This document shows, piece after piece, positions 10,776-22,646 of a stretch of 64,000 nt of DNA. The notes under the pieces are model-generated. The model was not told where the DNA came from. It worked only from the letters and a program-made list of their open reading frames with translations, and made no database searches. The first letter of the stretch is position 1. Every line of letters begins with the position of its first letter. This DNA comes from Siderastrea siderea (Eukaryota > Cnidaria > Anthozoa > Scleractinia > Rhizangiidae): positions 248,001-312,000 of the forward strand of contig OZ034970.1 in the NCBI GenBank assembly GCA_964030785.1. Direction: 5' to 3'. The position numbers and the translations under genes are program-made.

Positions 10776-13734
10776 ATGTTAGACAAAACCCACTGGGAGA
10801 CTAGCAACAAAGTGCTGTTTTCTCGGCATGGTCAATCCCTCAAGGCTCATCCGTATGCATTTACCTTGTATGTCGAGGAGAGACAACCACGTCACAGACA
10901 AGTCACCCACACTGGTACAAAGCTACATTTTTTTTATTTAAATTCATATTATTTAGCTACCATGATTGTTTATTGTAAATTTACCATCATTTCATTTTTA
11001 TCCATTGCCGTGATTGATTTAATTTCATTGTTTGTATTGTCTGCAATTTTTAGGCGAATGTTCAGTGCAGGGAGAACGTTTTCATAAAGCAACAAAGGTA
11101 CACCACCTCCTTCACTTAACCTTCCCTTCATTAATGAGAGTCAAAACTCTAACATTTGCTCATATTATCTGTGTTCAAGGCATGTCTTCAGGCATACATA
11201 CTACAAGGATTTTTCGTGTGCCATTAAGGATGCAGCCAATAAAAAAAAAATAAACTGTTGGTTTCATATTTTCACAGTTAGCCCCTAGGTCTTATTCATG
11301 GTAGTTTCCAGTGTTTCTAATGCTGCTACTTAGCATGATATGGACGTTAAAAATATTGTCTGATAAATGTTCATAGAAATGGACATACAGTGGAACCCCT
11401 ATATAACGAAAACCCTGGTATAACGAACAACATTCTTCAGCCCAGTAATAATACAGTCATAGGTCGCGTGATGACTAGCTGAAATGAGTTAAAAATGAAA
11501 AATTATGTATGGAAAAGTACCCTCTTTATAACGAACATGTTTTGCCAGTCCCTTGGCACTGTGTTATATTAGGGTTCCACTGTCCCATGATTAGTAAAGT
11601 ACAGTTCATTATATATATTTCCATAAAACATGCACCCTACATCATACACATTATTTATTGACTGTAATCTGTGTTCATCGGCACTTCTTTACCCTACCGT
11701 CCATTCAAGGATTCTTCCAAACTTACCAATCTTGTCCACTATCCAAAAGATGCCAGGTAAAATTTTTTATACCAAAGAGATTACCAAACTCATGTTTAAT
11801 GAAATGTCAAACGTTAAAGAATCCTTTGATGCATCTCAACCGGGCCTCCCCCCTCTCCCCCAGGTATTCTAGTTCAGTGATTCAAAGTGTAATTGACTTT
11901 TGTTGTAGCCTGCCAATACTGCTGAAGAAAGAATAGGTATGTCTTGTTTCCTGTTTTTTATGACTTTGTTAGACCACGAATAGCCATCCTTTTTTCCTCA
12001 GATCTTCCACACAAGTGGAAAAGTCACTGGTAAAAACTAAAATTCTTGTGTCATACAAAATTTGGGACAAGGCAGAGACTGCTTGCAGTTTAGCTATCAC
12101 CTTTGTATAGTAAACATCAGTGGTGTTTTCGAGTGGTAAATCTCTTTAACTGTAGTGTATGTATGGGGTCTGTCATTACTCAGGTGTAGTGCAGTACCAA
12201 CCAATTGTATGTAAAACCCTTCCAAAATCCTGGGGGGTGGTTAACCTTGTAATGGACTAGCATCTCTTCCAGGAAGTAATACAATAATACTCACTTCATT
12301 TTACAGAAGCTAGAACTAAGCTTTGGCAGTTTTAGACCATTAGGTTAGCCTGGTAACTATGCTTGTTATGATTGATCAATAGTGACTGAGTATGGACAGA
12401 AAAACCGCCATGATGTTGAAGAGAAAGATTTGAAGGAGTTTCTTAGATTGCAGAAAATGGCCAGTGACGATGATGATGAGCATATGGATGGTATGCAACT
12501 GACTATTTTTTTGTCACCCTAGTAAAGGATGAAATACCATGTGTCCTTATTAACTGAGAGGAAGAGCTAGAAGGGAGAATATTTCGCTGAAAATCATGGC
12601 TTGTGTCCGTGGCTTTGCTGCAATGGAGATGAATATCCTAACATCTCAAATGGTTGATTTAGCTGAGGTGCTCATTTGTTCAAGCTTTGATTCTCTGTAT
12701 CTGAACATTTTTTTCCTATAGCTGCATGAAGATATCTTTCCCCGCCCTTACGCTTGCAAAATAGGTTTTTTAAAAACCACTTTAACTTGTGCACCATGCA
12801 CAGCCATGGTGCCAAACTTGACGCGTTCTTTTATTTCAACAGATTCTGAACAGCAAGAGGAGTCTGTCTCTGGTCTTCAGAAAGTTTTTAAGTACGTAAA
12901 CCTATTTGGTGTTGTTTATACACCGACACGAATAAGTATATCCCTAATCAAGCCAAAAGTTTGGCTCTTTACATCTAGTTTAGTTTAGTTAGTTGACTTA
13001 GTTCAGGTCAGTTTACTTCAGTTAAATTTTAAATTAGTTTACTTCAAAGAAAAAAATTAACCTCGTCATTGTAAATTTACCGAAATGTAGCAGGAAGGTA
13101 AACCGCGTGAAGCGAGTAAATTCAAGTGGAACCTCGATTTAAAAAAAAAAAATAAACTAGACATTTTCTACACTATGGCTCAGTGGAAGCCATTCATCCT
13201 AAAGTCAGGCAAAGTACATTGGGAAGCATACATCTTCCTCCTTTGGATTAGAGATCGCGTTCAAGAGCTGTGAAGTCTGCTGGAGTTACCGTCTTAAGTT
13301 TAATTAGAGTTGGCTTGATATTGAAAGCCTCAGTAACTTCTTACGTGTAGGATTTCTCAGGTTTTAATGTGTGACTGTAAAGCAGTTCAAAGATGTTACG
13401 ATAGCGAAAAGGAAAAGTTTTGTACGTTACACAGCGTCTTATATCCTCAGGGATTAAAGGCTAAAGATGTACAACTTTTTCTGGCTGATAATGTGCTGAA
13501 GCAATCAGAACTTAAAGCAGTAGTTACATGTAACAGGGATCTAGCGCGGAAAAACGCGTGCGAAGGAGGCGCGATAGTATTGGTGCGAGTCTTATAACCG
13601 ATCACAGAGTGTTACCAAAGTAAAACCGATGGAAACACGAATTATTTGTGATACTGGACTAAGAACCACTCTGTATTTTGTGTTTGTTGTTTAGTGCCTT
13701 GGTGTCTCCTATGCGGTCATTCCTTGGACAGTGA
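10776..13734 (+). CDS. Predicted seven-exon gene, 173-residue protein of unknown function
   Basis: I do not recognise the product. Proposed coding exons: 10776-10914, 11054-11097, 11750-11863, 11909-11936, 12383-12490, 12843-12891, 13695-13734. Each is bounded by AG and GT and the phases (1,0,0,1,1,2) join cleanly from ATG to TGA, which is unlikely by chance. The protein is hydrophilic with no signal peptide or membrane segment. It has a basic N-terminal part (FSRHGQSLKAHPYAFTLYVE), a Pro-rich stretch GLPPLPQ, a charged helix-like part (EEKDLKEFLRLQKM), an acidic patch DDDDEHMDD, and ends PMRSFLGQ. A 28-nt AG/GT-flanked segment at 12002-12029 would break the frame and was left out; it could be an alternative exon. 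Upstream exons are possible. A pogo-like MITE sits in intron 2. Confidence 0.5.
11388..11582. mobile_element. Pogo/Tigger-like MITE
   Basis: It starts CAGTGGAACCCCTATATAACGA and ends with the inverse ATTAGGGTTCCACTG, the end sequence typical of pogo/Tigger nonautonomous copies, with TA on the left flank. About 195 bp, no coding capacity. It lies in an intron of the predicted gene. Confidence 0.75.
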
Positions 13735-15559
13735 ATGCTATTCGACTGATCGACACAGAGAGAGCAGAAACAATGCCGACTGATCGCCCGGAAAAAAAAA
13801 GTTCTTTTACTGGTCTTGGATGAAATAACGCAGGACCAGATCTAGCAAGAAAACGAGGAAAAATGAAAGGAAAAAAGTCTTTGTAAATAATTTTTGAAGT
13901 TATATTAACTTTTTTAAAGTTTTATTGAAAGTTGTCACAATTTTATTATTTGTACGTCTAGTTTTATTCCCCTAAATGATGTACAAACAAAGCATTTATC
14001 CAAGATGCCTTTGAATTTGTGTATAAACATGACATTTATTTTTTGGTATCAAAAGTGTTTTGATTCAAGACGTTTTTACAACTGTTGCTGTTTGAGGTTT
14101 ATTTTTGTAATGTATCCTTGAGACCCTGCCTTGTGTCCTTAGAGCAACATTTACCCTTCCTTTTTCCCATCGTGAAATGTGTAGAAACAAGAAACGCTTC
14201 CTGTTGGTGACAGAGGAAGTCTGGGAGGACAAGAAAAGTTTTGGGAACAATTTTCTTTGGCTTGTGTTTCCACGTCTGTTTTGTCTCCTCCCAAACTCCC
14301 ACGAGTGTTACCAAAACTACGGAAACTATGAAAAAAGGTCTCTATATATTTCTATTATGAAATAAAGCTTAAAAAAATTTCAAATGTTTCAGCGAGTTCA
14401 TGATGGTAAATGGTTTTCGTCTTAAAACACGCGCACAATACTGTTTATTTCACAAAAGTTATTGTTAAAAAAAAACTGTGTATGTGAGTGTATTGCTAAC
14501 AAAAATATGTTTAGTCCTGATACAACCACTCTATAATAAAGCGGTAAATGTAGCACACGTGATGTGTTTCACCGCTGAACAGATAATAGCAATTTGACGG
14601 TGTGATTGTCAAGCACTCTACAATCCGCAGCTTACAGCAAATCTTCCTTGTTGGTTTATTAAGCATGTTTCCTTCAGTTTTCCGAACAAATACATGTACG
14701 GAGCAGTTATGGAAATCAGGTAATATATCAAGACTGAACAGATTACCAAAGATCAAAGATTGTTTATTCAGATGATAAAGTCCACAAACTCGCGTCTTTC
14801 ACAAAATGAGATGTTACTTTGGTGTGTAGAATGGCCAAAATACAACTTTACTGAACTTTATTTATTTCGAAAGTTTCCTCTGCGTTAGTCCTTTTCGATA
14901 AACGTATTTTTTCTTTCTTTTTCCAGCTTTTTTCTTGGTAAGATAAAAATATTGGTATTCTTAGGGAAAACTGAATTGTTCCATGACATTGATCATCCTT
15001 GTTGGTTTTACAGCGGTCTGATCAGGCCTCAGTTCTGTTCTATCGCGACACGTAACATTTGTATCAAGGAGCAAGCTCTCTTTCAGAACTTTTCAGAGAC
15101 AAACTCTTCAGTATACAGTAGTGTTGTGTTACATTTAGATGATAATATTTAAATCACTTACACTGACTCTGTTTAGGCTATAATACACATAATACTTGTA
15201 TGTGTTCTATTTTTAAAGGTTTGCGTTGCAAGTTTACAAGTGAGTTTAGATCAGTCTTTATTGAGCAGAACTCACAAGACATCATCGCACCAGGTTCGTC
15301 AATCTTCTTCCGGGTTTGAGGATGCGAAACCGTAATGCAGTTTCTCTGGTGTTCCGATAGCCAGCTGTTGTGTTTTAATGCACGTTTGTTTATTATATTT
15401 TCTTAGCCATTGCTCTGGGTATCCCGTGAAATCCTTGCAGTGAATTCAATTCTGCCTTCCTGTAATTGTTATAAATGAACGAAATGTAAATATCTGACAA
15501 CATTCTGCTTCTGCCAAAATTTGACAACATTATTATTCGCCTTGAAGAGTGAATTATTT
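13735..15559. other. Non-coding region downstream of the 173-residue gene
   Basis: It probably begins with the 3' untranslated region of the preceding gene; AATAAA occurs at about 14,361. Short open frames on both strands show no domain or splice-consistent structure. Confidence 0.4.
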
Positions 15560-15853
15560 TTATCTGCCTCCATAGCGGAACGCTTGTAGCCAAAGCTTGT
15601 CTCTATCGCTAAAGTTCTGAGGTCCAGAGAAATGAGAAGCTCGGGAACAAAATGTTCGAGTTGTTTTGTTCTGTTGATTAGGAAGACGATGTTTTTCTAC
15701 ATCGGAAGCCGTACGCTGAGACGTGCTGGCATTGCCTTGTTCAACATGTCCTTTTCTTCTATCTTGAGTTCGCTGTCGTTTTCTTTTGAAGAAAACAAAC
15801 TGAAAACATCCTCCAAGAAAGAACAGAACATACAAGATTCCAGCTGAGGTCAT
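15560..15853 (-). CDS. Possible single-pass membrane protein or exon, unknown
   Basis: An ATG-started frame of 97 residues. Near the N-terminus is a hydrophobic segment (SAGILYVLFFLGGCFQFVFF) followed at once by a basic stretch KRKRQR, as in a type III or signal-anchor membrane protein. The rest is polar and Ser/Thr/Asn-rich. The frame is open for another 35 codons upstream without ATG, so it may be an internal exon. No family recognised, no close splice evidence; it could be chance. Confidence 0.25.
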   Translation of the reverse strand: MTSAGILYVLFFLGGCFQFVFFKRKRQRTQDRRKGHVEQGNASTSQRTASDVEKHRLPNQQNKTTRTFCSRASHFSGPQNFSDRDKLWLQAFRYGGR

Positions 15854-15958
15854 GCCGCTACGAATGTGAGTATAAGTCAACAACTTTTGGGAGTTGAAGG
15901 TTCCGATGACTGAAGGTAAATCCAAAGCAAAAACCGTTAAAAGTCCAACACAACGCAA

Positions 15959-16819
15959 GTATTGTCCGCTGAAGAAATGTTTTGAGATATCAAGGCTCTT
16001 AACACAGCTTTTTTGGCTTTGTTGAGGCCCGTAGACACGACGTTTCAGTTTGACAAGATGCCAGTAATATATGGATTAACATGTTGTAAACATGTTTGTA
16101 TTCATAAACCTGTGACGCGATCTTATTCAGGTCACTTCAAGTGTCACGTCTTTCAAATCAAAGGTCAGCAGTGGTCAACATAATTGTGTCCGCAAACTCT
16201 TGAAACAAAGAATTCGAGTTTCCTCTGAAAAAAGCCATTTGTTGATCTAATTGTGGAATTATGAGTATCATCGTGTGCTCTTCGCTCTTCCGTGTCAGCT
16301 TTTGCTATAACGCTGCCGATCAGGAGCAAAGAAGCAATAAGTCTGTCTCAAGCGAGTGGTGAAGGACTCGCGAGCTCTGAGACAGGCAAAACCCAAGCGA
16401 TGAAGGTTATAATTGCAGTAGGTTTTTCAATGTCTTTAATAATGCATAAAAATAGCGAAACGAACAAGTTGCAGCGTTTTTAGGGACGTTCTACAGACAG
16501 CTTCTTCCTGTATTGGTGATACTGGATTTACGAAATACTAATCGATTCACGTACTTCTAATCCACTTGAAACTGTGACCGAAATGTTTTTTAATGGAAAC
16601 TCATGACTATCGCAATTTATCTGACAATACTCGCGGCAGCTAACTTGTAACTGCAGTAGGATGCTTTAGCATCCAAGGGTCTTTGCTGTAATTTGGGTTC
16701 TTCTACAGTATTGAGAGGAAGTGCATTAATGTTTCGAATGGTTTTTTGCCAAGTCACTTTTTAAAGTGGCTACTCTTTTTGGCATCTTTTTGGCGTTGGT
16801 GTTTTCAGCAAAACGCGCT
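15959..16819. other. No feature seen
   Basis: Non-coding as far as can be judged; no repeat structure or exon chain noticed. Confidence 0.35.
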
Positions 16820-17250
16820 TGTGTTGAGGATTCTTATAAATATGCCAAAGTGGCTAGTTGCACGTAACTTAACGCGTAAGCTTGTTTAAACAAAATTATT
16901 TTGCCCTCATCTGGACTATGGTGTGCAGGTTGTGTTATTTTTCACGTGAAAGCAGTGTGTAGACAGTACCGCGAGCTACGCAGTACGAAGTGCAACGTAT
17001 AATTTTGGGTGGGGTCCCTCCTCGACCATCTTTTACGTATCTTTTGTATGGGATACTGGGCGGGAAGCATGATTTTCTAACAGCCGACAGCAGGTTGGTA
17101 GAATCCCAACCATTTGTTAAAGCCCGTTATCACATGACCATTTGTGACTAATGGGAACAAACTAAAAACTATCACAGGGGTAAGTCATAAGTCGGTGAAG
17201 TAGGATCGTCCAGGTGAGTGTAGTCCTGAGAAGGACTGTTTGTGCTGACA
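16820..17250. repeat. Dispersed repeat, copy 1 (second copy at 31,018-31,460)
   Basis: About 430 bp nearly identical to 31,018-31,460, from TGTTGAGGATTCTTAT through ATAATTTTGGGTGGGGTC to GAGTGTAGTCCTGAGAAGGA. The second copy is open over part of its length but codes for nothing I recognise. The 3' part is the same family core as the MITE at 3,566-3,718. Confidence 0.7.
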
Positions 17251-17269
17251 GTGACTGACCTTTCGACAA

Positions 17270-17726
17270 ATTAAACAGTCAAGCTAATGGGTATGATAGC
17301 TCCTCTGCACACTCCTTCAGGATCCTTGCAGGAATGCCATCCACTCCAGTTGCTTTGTTAACATCCAGTTTACACGGCATATTCTTAACTTCATTGTGGT
17401 AAGTGGATACATCCATCAGTAAGTTAGGATTAACCACACCAACATGAAGGATGGCAGAGTCTGATGTTTTTGTAGAAAAAACAGAGCTAAAAAATTCATT
17501 GAACAAAGAAGCTTTGTCCACAGGATCTTTTGCAAACTTAGCTTTACTAGTGTAAGTTATTACCTCAGGCAATCTTTTCGTCTTGGACTTGAGAGAATGA
17601 AAGGACCAAAACTTCTTTGGGTTAGTCTTCAGCTTATTCGATAGAGACTAAGTACTGACAGTACTTGGAGGAGATAAGGCTCTTGGTCTGTTTCCTAAGA
17701 AGCTTGAACTTGGTGGTCAGTTCAGA
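17270..17726 (-). mobile_element. LINE fragment, reverse transcriptase N-terminal part
   Basis: The minus-strand frame at 17,279-17,572 contains the linker and start of a LINE reverse transcriptase, with SLFNEFFSSVFS and ATGVDGIPARILKECA, both diagnostic. It is the continuation of the endonuclease part at 19,216-19,690; the two are separated by an insertion. It has several disablements and is cut off before the catalytic YxDD region. Confidence 0.85.
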
Positions 17727-19215
17727 GAGGGGAGAGGAACGGGTAGGTAAATATCTTATCTCCCTATTTTTAAACTCATTTTTCTCCCTCCTCCCTAATT
17801 TTTTTGGCCGTTTCTCCCTCCTCCCTGACTTTTCACCTTTCTCCCTGATTAATACTTAAACGGGTTTATATTACGTAACACTGTACTTGCAGTCCAAATT
17901 CTATCCAATATTGTGACTTTACTAAAGAACTTTGTGCTCATTGAAGACTTTGAATACCTACAGACTGCTAGATTTAACAGGTAGTACCAGCTTACCTATG
18001 AATACAGTTCGAGGCCAGCAAATTAATAGACGGAAAATGAGAATTACTTTTGCACACTTTCTAGCAAAGCAACATCCCAAGGATTTGGTCAGTAAATCTG
18101 ATAATTTTCTAGTGCCTTAAGCCGGTTTGCCTAAATCGCAACTTTTTTGTTTGTCGCTGAACTAGAAATGTTTATTGCTTGTTGATGAGCGTGAAAAAGT
18201 TAGGATTTGTACATTAAAGAATCAAGGTAATGCAACATCAACCAGTGAACGAAATCCACGAAGATCTTAAAACGAAAAATGTGTAAAGTACGATTACATT
18301 ATCAGTCAGTTTAGTTTACTAGTTTACTGACTTCCCTTCAAATTATTCTTATTGAGCAATTTGAAGTAGAATTATTTTTGCACAAAAAGGCTTCGGAGTT
18401 TTACGTGATACAGTGCCAAAAAAACATCCAGAGCATGTCAATGTTTGAGTGACAGCCAAATTGCTGTAAAGATCACAACGTGGCGCCGTTATCGATGGCA
18501 GACCATGACATGAATGCCGAAAGTGCGATTCCAAGGTCAAAAATAAAATATATATATTTTTAAATTAAGTTGCTGCGTATTGTTTTTTACATTTCTGGGA
18601 ACCTAATGGCATCACCGAATCGGAAAGCATAACTCGTTTTATTGGAGACGCCTAAACAGACCTAAACACGGCACATGCAGTGCCGAAAAGGCAGAAAACT
18701 GGAAAGGCAAAACATTTCGCACTCACCATGGCCTTGCCCTTGACCCTGATCCTCGAGCCACACGGAACTCCAAACTCTCACGCTTTGACGAACACTGACT
18801 CAACGTCTCACGATTTTCCGATTTGACTTCTCCCCCTCACGGTCAATCAGAATATGTTGAAATCGCCAAACAATGAAGCGAGAAATTCCCTAGCGACCTC
18901 TAGCGAAAATAACAAAAGAGACCATTCAAAATACCGCAAACACCTGAGCTTACGGGCTCAAAATAGTCTTGGATTCCCAGGGTCCACCCAGTCTTCTGTC
19001 GATATAATTGTTTAACGGGGAACAGATCCGTACAGTTTCTTATATTAAGATCTATTTAAGGCTTTAATGACTCATGTCATGTTTTTTAAGACATTCTCCC
19101 TTCTCCATTTTTCATGCTGGTTCTCCCGTCTCCCTATTTTTTTGCGTCCTTTCTCCCTCCTCCCTCTACTTTTTGGGCCGTTTCTCCGTCCTCCCTAAAC
19201 TGTTCCTCTCCCCTC
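17727..19215. mobile_element. 1.49-kb nonautonomous DNA element with 14-bp inverted ends and 6-bp target duplication
   Basis: The left end GAGGGGAGAGGAAC (17,727-17,740) and right end GTTCCTCTCCCCTC (19,202-19,215) are perfect inverted repeats, flanked by the direct repeat TTCAGA at 17,721-17,726 and 19,216-19,221. Removing the element and one TTCAGA makes the host LINE frame continuous, so the boundaries are exact. Both ends carry direct CTCCCT-rich blocks such as TTTCTCCCTCCTCCCT. No transposase frame is present. Superfamily unknown. Confidence 0.8.
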
Positions 19216-19690
19216 TTCAGAGGAAGCACTGGCCTTTAATCGCTTCCACAAGGCTTTCTTTTTCCTTGTTAACCTTAAGACATCTTTAGCTACCCATGGC
19301 GGTCTTGAATTACGTCTGAGCTTCATCATTGGTACATGTTGATCTACTGCAAGTAGTACAAGATCCTGAAAGTTTGCCGTAGTTGAGTCAACGTCCTCGT
19401 AAGATATAAAAGAATCCCACAAAATGTGAGAGAGGGTGTTTCGTAGACCATCAAAGTCAGCTTTGTCATATTGATAGACTGATCTTTGACCAGTGGTTTT
19501 TGGCCTACCAAATTTTTTCTTGATAGCAAAACAGACAGGAAAATGATCTGAGTCAAAGCCATTTGGACACACAGTAGTTCCCTCAATCAGTGATTAATGA
19601 TTTGTCAACACGAGATCCAAGATATTTCCAGGTGATGAGGTATTGGGACGAGTGATATAAAGGTTTGTTTGGGTGAGAAATTATCGATTA
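19216..19690 (-). mobile_element. LINE fragment, endonuclease C-terminal part
   Basis: The minus-strand frame has the end of an exonuclease-endonuclease-phosphatase domain, with GNILDLVLTN just upstream and the catalytic SDHFPV motif (DSDHFPVCFAI at about 19,530), followed by the usual linker with RNSRPPWV. It is interrupted after SASSE by the inserted element and continues at 17,726. Confidence 0.85.
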
Positions 19691-20081
19691 GAAATTATCG
19701 TCGATTGGTTAGGCTGGGTATCAATCTAACACCCAAGCAAGCTGGACAGTCACCTTATTGACTACTGAGTGAACAAACATCTAGGTACAAGAAATCAGTC
19801 AACAACAACCCGCACACGGATTGTGCATAAAACTGTACGGTAGCGGTACTTGCTGCCACACCGAGGGAGCCTGGAATGAACGAACACGGCAGCAGTTCGC
19901 GATCTTTTTTATCCCTATCTTGACCTCTACTGTCTTTCTTTTTTACCCAACAAGACATCGCTCTTAGTGTTTCTCTTTTCTACAACAAAATATAACTCAA
20001 TAGAAATAATAATTTCTTTCTTTTTTGACATATGTATATATTTTTTTATGTTAATTACTTGACTTGCTTTTTGTAATTTCT

Positions 20082-20103
20082 TTATATATATATATATATA
20101 TAT
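20082..20103. repeat. (TA)n microsatellite
   Basis: Alternating T and A, about 22 bases. Confidence 0.9.
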
Positions 20104-20270
20104 GTATATTTGTCACTTGATTTCTTTTCTTCTATACTCATGTAAACACTACCCGCCCAGACTAGCTACTGCTATTTGCGGGATAGTGCAGTCCTTTTCA
20201 TTTTACTTATAGAAGTGAATAACAATAAACTTTAAACTTTAAATAGAGATGTTTATTCGAGTTATTTGAC

Positions 20271-20757
20271 ACTACAGTCGCAGCTCTCCTATTAGCGACC
20301 ACCTCGGGAATTCAGAAAAGTGGTCGCAACTGGAGCTGGTCGCCTAGGAGAAAGCGACCACATGATGAAACGATGAGTGGTCGCTTATAAGAGCTTTGAG
20401 TGTAAAGCTTGACCTATGTTAATGGTTACTAATAGTTTAGTAGTAAGAATATTGAATAGTTTTTATTGCCTATCACAAAACAGGTCCGCGTAGGTACGAG
20501 TCAAAGAACCATTAGCACTTGTGTTATGTATTACTCTAAATTTGAACAAGAAACGAGTGCTTTTAGTAAAGTGTTGATTAAGTGGTCGCTTACGAGAACT
20601 TAAAAAGAAAGGAAAAGGCCCGTTGGTAATTCAAAAAAGTGGTCGCGACCGCTCCCGTAAGCGACCGCTTACGAGAGCTCTTCATTACAGAGTTTAAGTG
20701 ACAAGTCAAACGGGGATTCACAATCCTGGTCGTAACTAGAGGTGGTCGCTTAACGAT
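20271..20757. mobile_element. Nonautonomous DNA element with repeated GTGGTCGC / GCGACCAC motif
   Basis: It starts near ACAGTCGCAGCTCTCC. The octamer GTGGTCGC and its inverse recur at least eight times, and the end TTACGAGAGCTC mirrors the beginning. It is absent at the matching position of unit 2 (about 33,740-33,770). Exact ends are uncertain. Confidence 0.55.
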
Positions 20758-21129
20758 ATTTAAATGAGGAGCTGTTCATAATGTCAAAACGATGGTGTAG
20801 TGTCAAGGAAATCGAAGTTTGTCTCCTATGCGAAATTTTGATTTCGGAAGACACACTCCAAGGCCAAGAAAACTGTTGCGAGCCTCCTTAACAAACCGAA
20901 AGAAGTATAAACTTAAACCAAGCAAAGAAATTGAAGCTCATTATAACCTCAGACAGATTTTAGAAATCCGAGTTTTCCTATTAAGTTCGTTACATTACAA
21001 AATGATACCAACAAAATATGAAATATCAAGTTTGGTCTTACATCAGAAATAAGAACTGTATTCAGCTTATCAGCTTGTCACTACAAAATGTAGTTAAAAT
21101 AACTTGTGATGGCTTTACATGAGTCTAAT

Positions 21130-21420
21130 GCTCGTTACAGCATTCACCCGCGGGTGAGCGGAAGGTCCTGGGCCCGGTTGTTCAAAACAGGATTAAGCTA
21201 ACCCAGGAGGAGCATCAATTTTTAATCCAGTCTTATGGTCAAGCGATGAGGATTTCTGTGATTTTTTTTTTACGCTATGTTTTGACTTTGCTTGCTATCA
21301 AACGGCTAGTTAAAATTATCTTTGAAAACTCTTTTTGACAAGAGAAATAGGAACCTTGATTAATTTTTAATCTGGGTTAGCGTTAACCAGCTTTCGAACA
21401 ACAGGGCCCTGGGTTTAACT
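21130..21420. repeat. Dispersed repeat containing GTTACAGCATTCACCCGCGG
   Basis: Copies recur in unit 2 (34,220-34,310 and 35,660-35,850) and unit 3 (63,400-63,760). No coding capacity seen. Confidence 0.6.
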
Positions 21421-21439
21421 TTGACACAAGTTTGTAAAT

Positions 21440-21838
21440 AAAAAAAAATTATTTAGTAAGTAAGCAAGCAAGCAAAGCAAGCAAGCAAGTAAGTAAGTAA
21501 ATAAGTAAGTTAATCTGTTGTTAAAAGAGGGTAACACTAAGTAGTTCACAACACTAATAAACTTGTGGCCCTCTATCTAAGCTCTCAAATTAAAAATAAT
21601 AAAAAGAGTTAAAAACTATGTACAGATATAAACAGGATGAGGGACACATCTCAAGATTTCCAATAATAAAAAAATTACAAATAGGATTACAAATATAAGA
21701 AAAATATTTAATTCTTAAGGTAAAAATAATAGCTGCCTGCTCATGCTCGTGCTCTTCGGGACAATAAATTTGTCCCGAAGAGCACGTTTAAAAGATTGAA
21801 GAGAACCCTGTTTCTTTAGGTCAGGTGGCAAACTATTC
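21440..21838. mobile_element. Repeat insertion specific to unit 1, with tetranucleotide array and hairpin
   Basis: Unit 3 lacks this block at the equivalent point (around 63,785). It has an AAGC/AAGT array at about 21,452-21,512 and a perfect 17-bp stem, 5-nt loop hairpin at 21,748-21,786 built on CGTGCTCTTCGGGACAA. Possibly a short retroelement; type unknown. Confidence 0.45.
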
Positions 21839-21888
21839 CACTTACTTAACAACCCTATTGTTAATTACCATTGCATGAGGTGGGCCTT

Positions 21889-21974
21889 TTAAGATCGATA
21901 CTGTTTAAAGAAAGAACACTTACCTTTATCTTTAAAATAAAGATAACTTTTCTCTCTTTAGGCAGTATCGATTC
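21889..21974. mobile_element. Small palindromic MITE (also at 63,838-63,933)
   Basis: ATCGATACTGTTTAAAGA is mirrored at the right end as CTTTAGGCAGTATCGAT. Present in units 1 and 3. Confidence 0.6.
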
Positions 21975-22222
21975 TTACTCAAATACAAAGAAGAGGCGAT
22001 TGGCTGTAGAGAAAGCAAAATAACACAACTAGATTGTTCGTAAGCTACAAGCAAACTTTAATTTTCATTACTTTGCGGATTTTTTTTCCTGTTTCCTATA
22101 CGTCATCAGGAGCCCATGACGTCATCCTGTCAAACTCGTAGCAGCTCGCTGATGACTACACTTAGCAGGTTGTTTCTAAACGTTGATTACTTTAGGTAAC
22201 TTTGGAAGTGAGTTATTCTTAA

Positions 22223-22560
22223 AGGAGAAGGTCACTCCAGAAACGGTGTATTTTTTGAAATCGTCAATAAAAAGGTAACACTAAGTTGAGTTACTGACCG
22301 TGGTTTTAACTTTTACAGTGAGCTCAGGTTACCCGACCACTGGTCTCGTTGTACGATTTGACGTTACAGACAAGCGGCCAGGCTGCTAAGTACGATTCAA
22401 AATGGCGGCGCGCAGTGTTGAATTTTGGCCCTCTTTGGAGAGGAATTTCAGTGAGATCGGATGCACTTTAAAAGCTAAAACCACGGTCAGTAACTCAACT
22501 TAGTGTTATCTTTTTATCGGCGATTGCAAAAATACACCGTTTCTGGAGTGACCTTCTCCT
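22223..22560. mobile_element. 338-bp MITE with TTAA target duplication
   Basis: AGGAGAAGGTCACTCCAG at the left end is mirrored at the right end, with inverted arms of about 85 bp. TTAA flanks both sides (22,219-22,222 and 22,561-22,564). Unit 2 has the uninterrupted site with a single TTAA at 35,940-35,943. piggyBac- or Kolobok-type insertion by target choice. Confidence 0.9.
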
Positions 22561-22646
22561 TTAAAGATACAAAGGTATTATCAGAGTTCGAGTAGTTTTG
22601 AACCAGTTCATTGCCAGTGCCTCAAAGAATACAATTTTTGAATTGT

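Noticed and set aside
12002..12029. Additional 28-nt exon in the 10.8-kb gene
   Set aside because: It has AG and GT borders, but including it introduces a stop in the next exon; kept out of the model.
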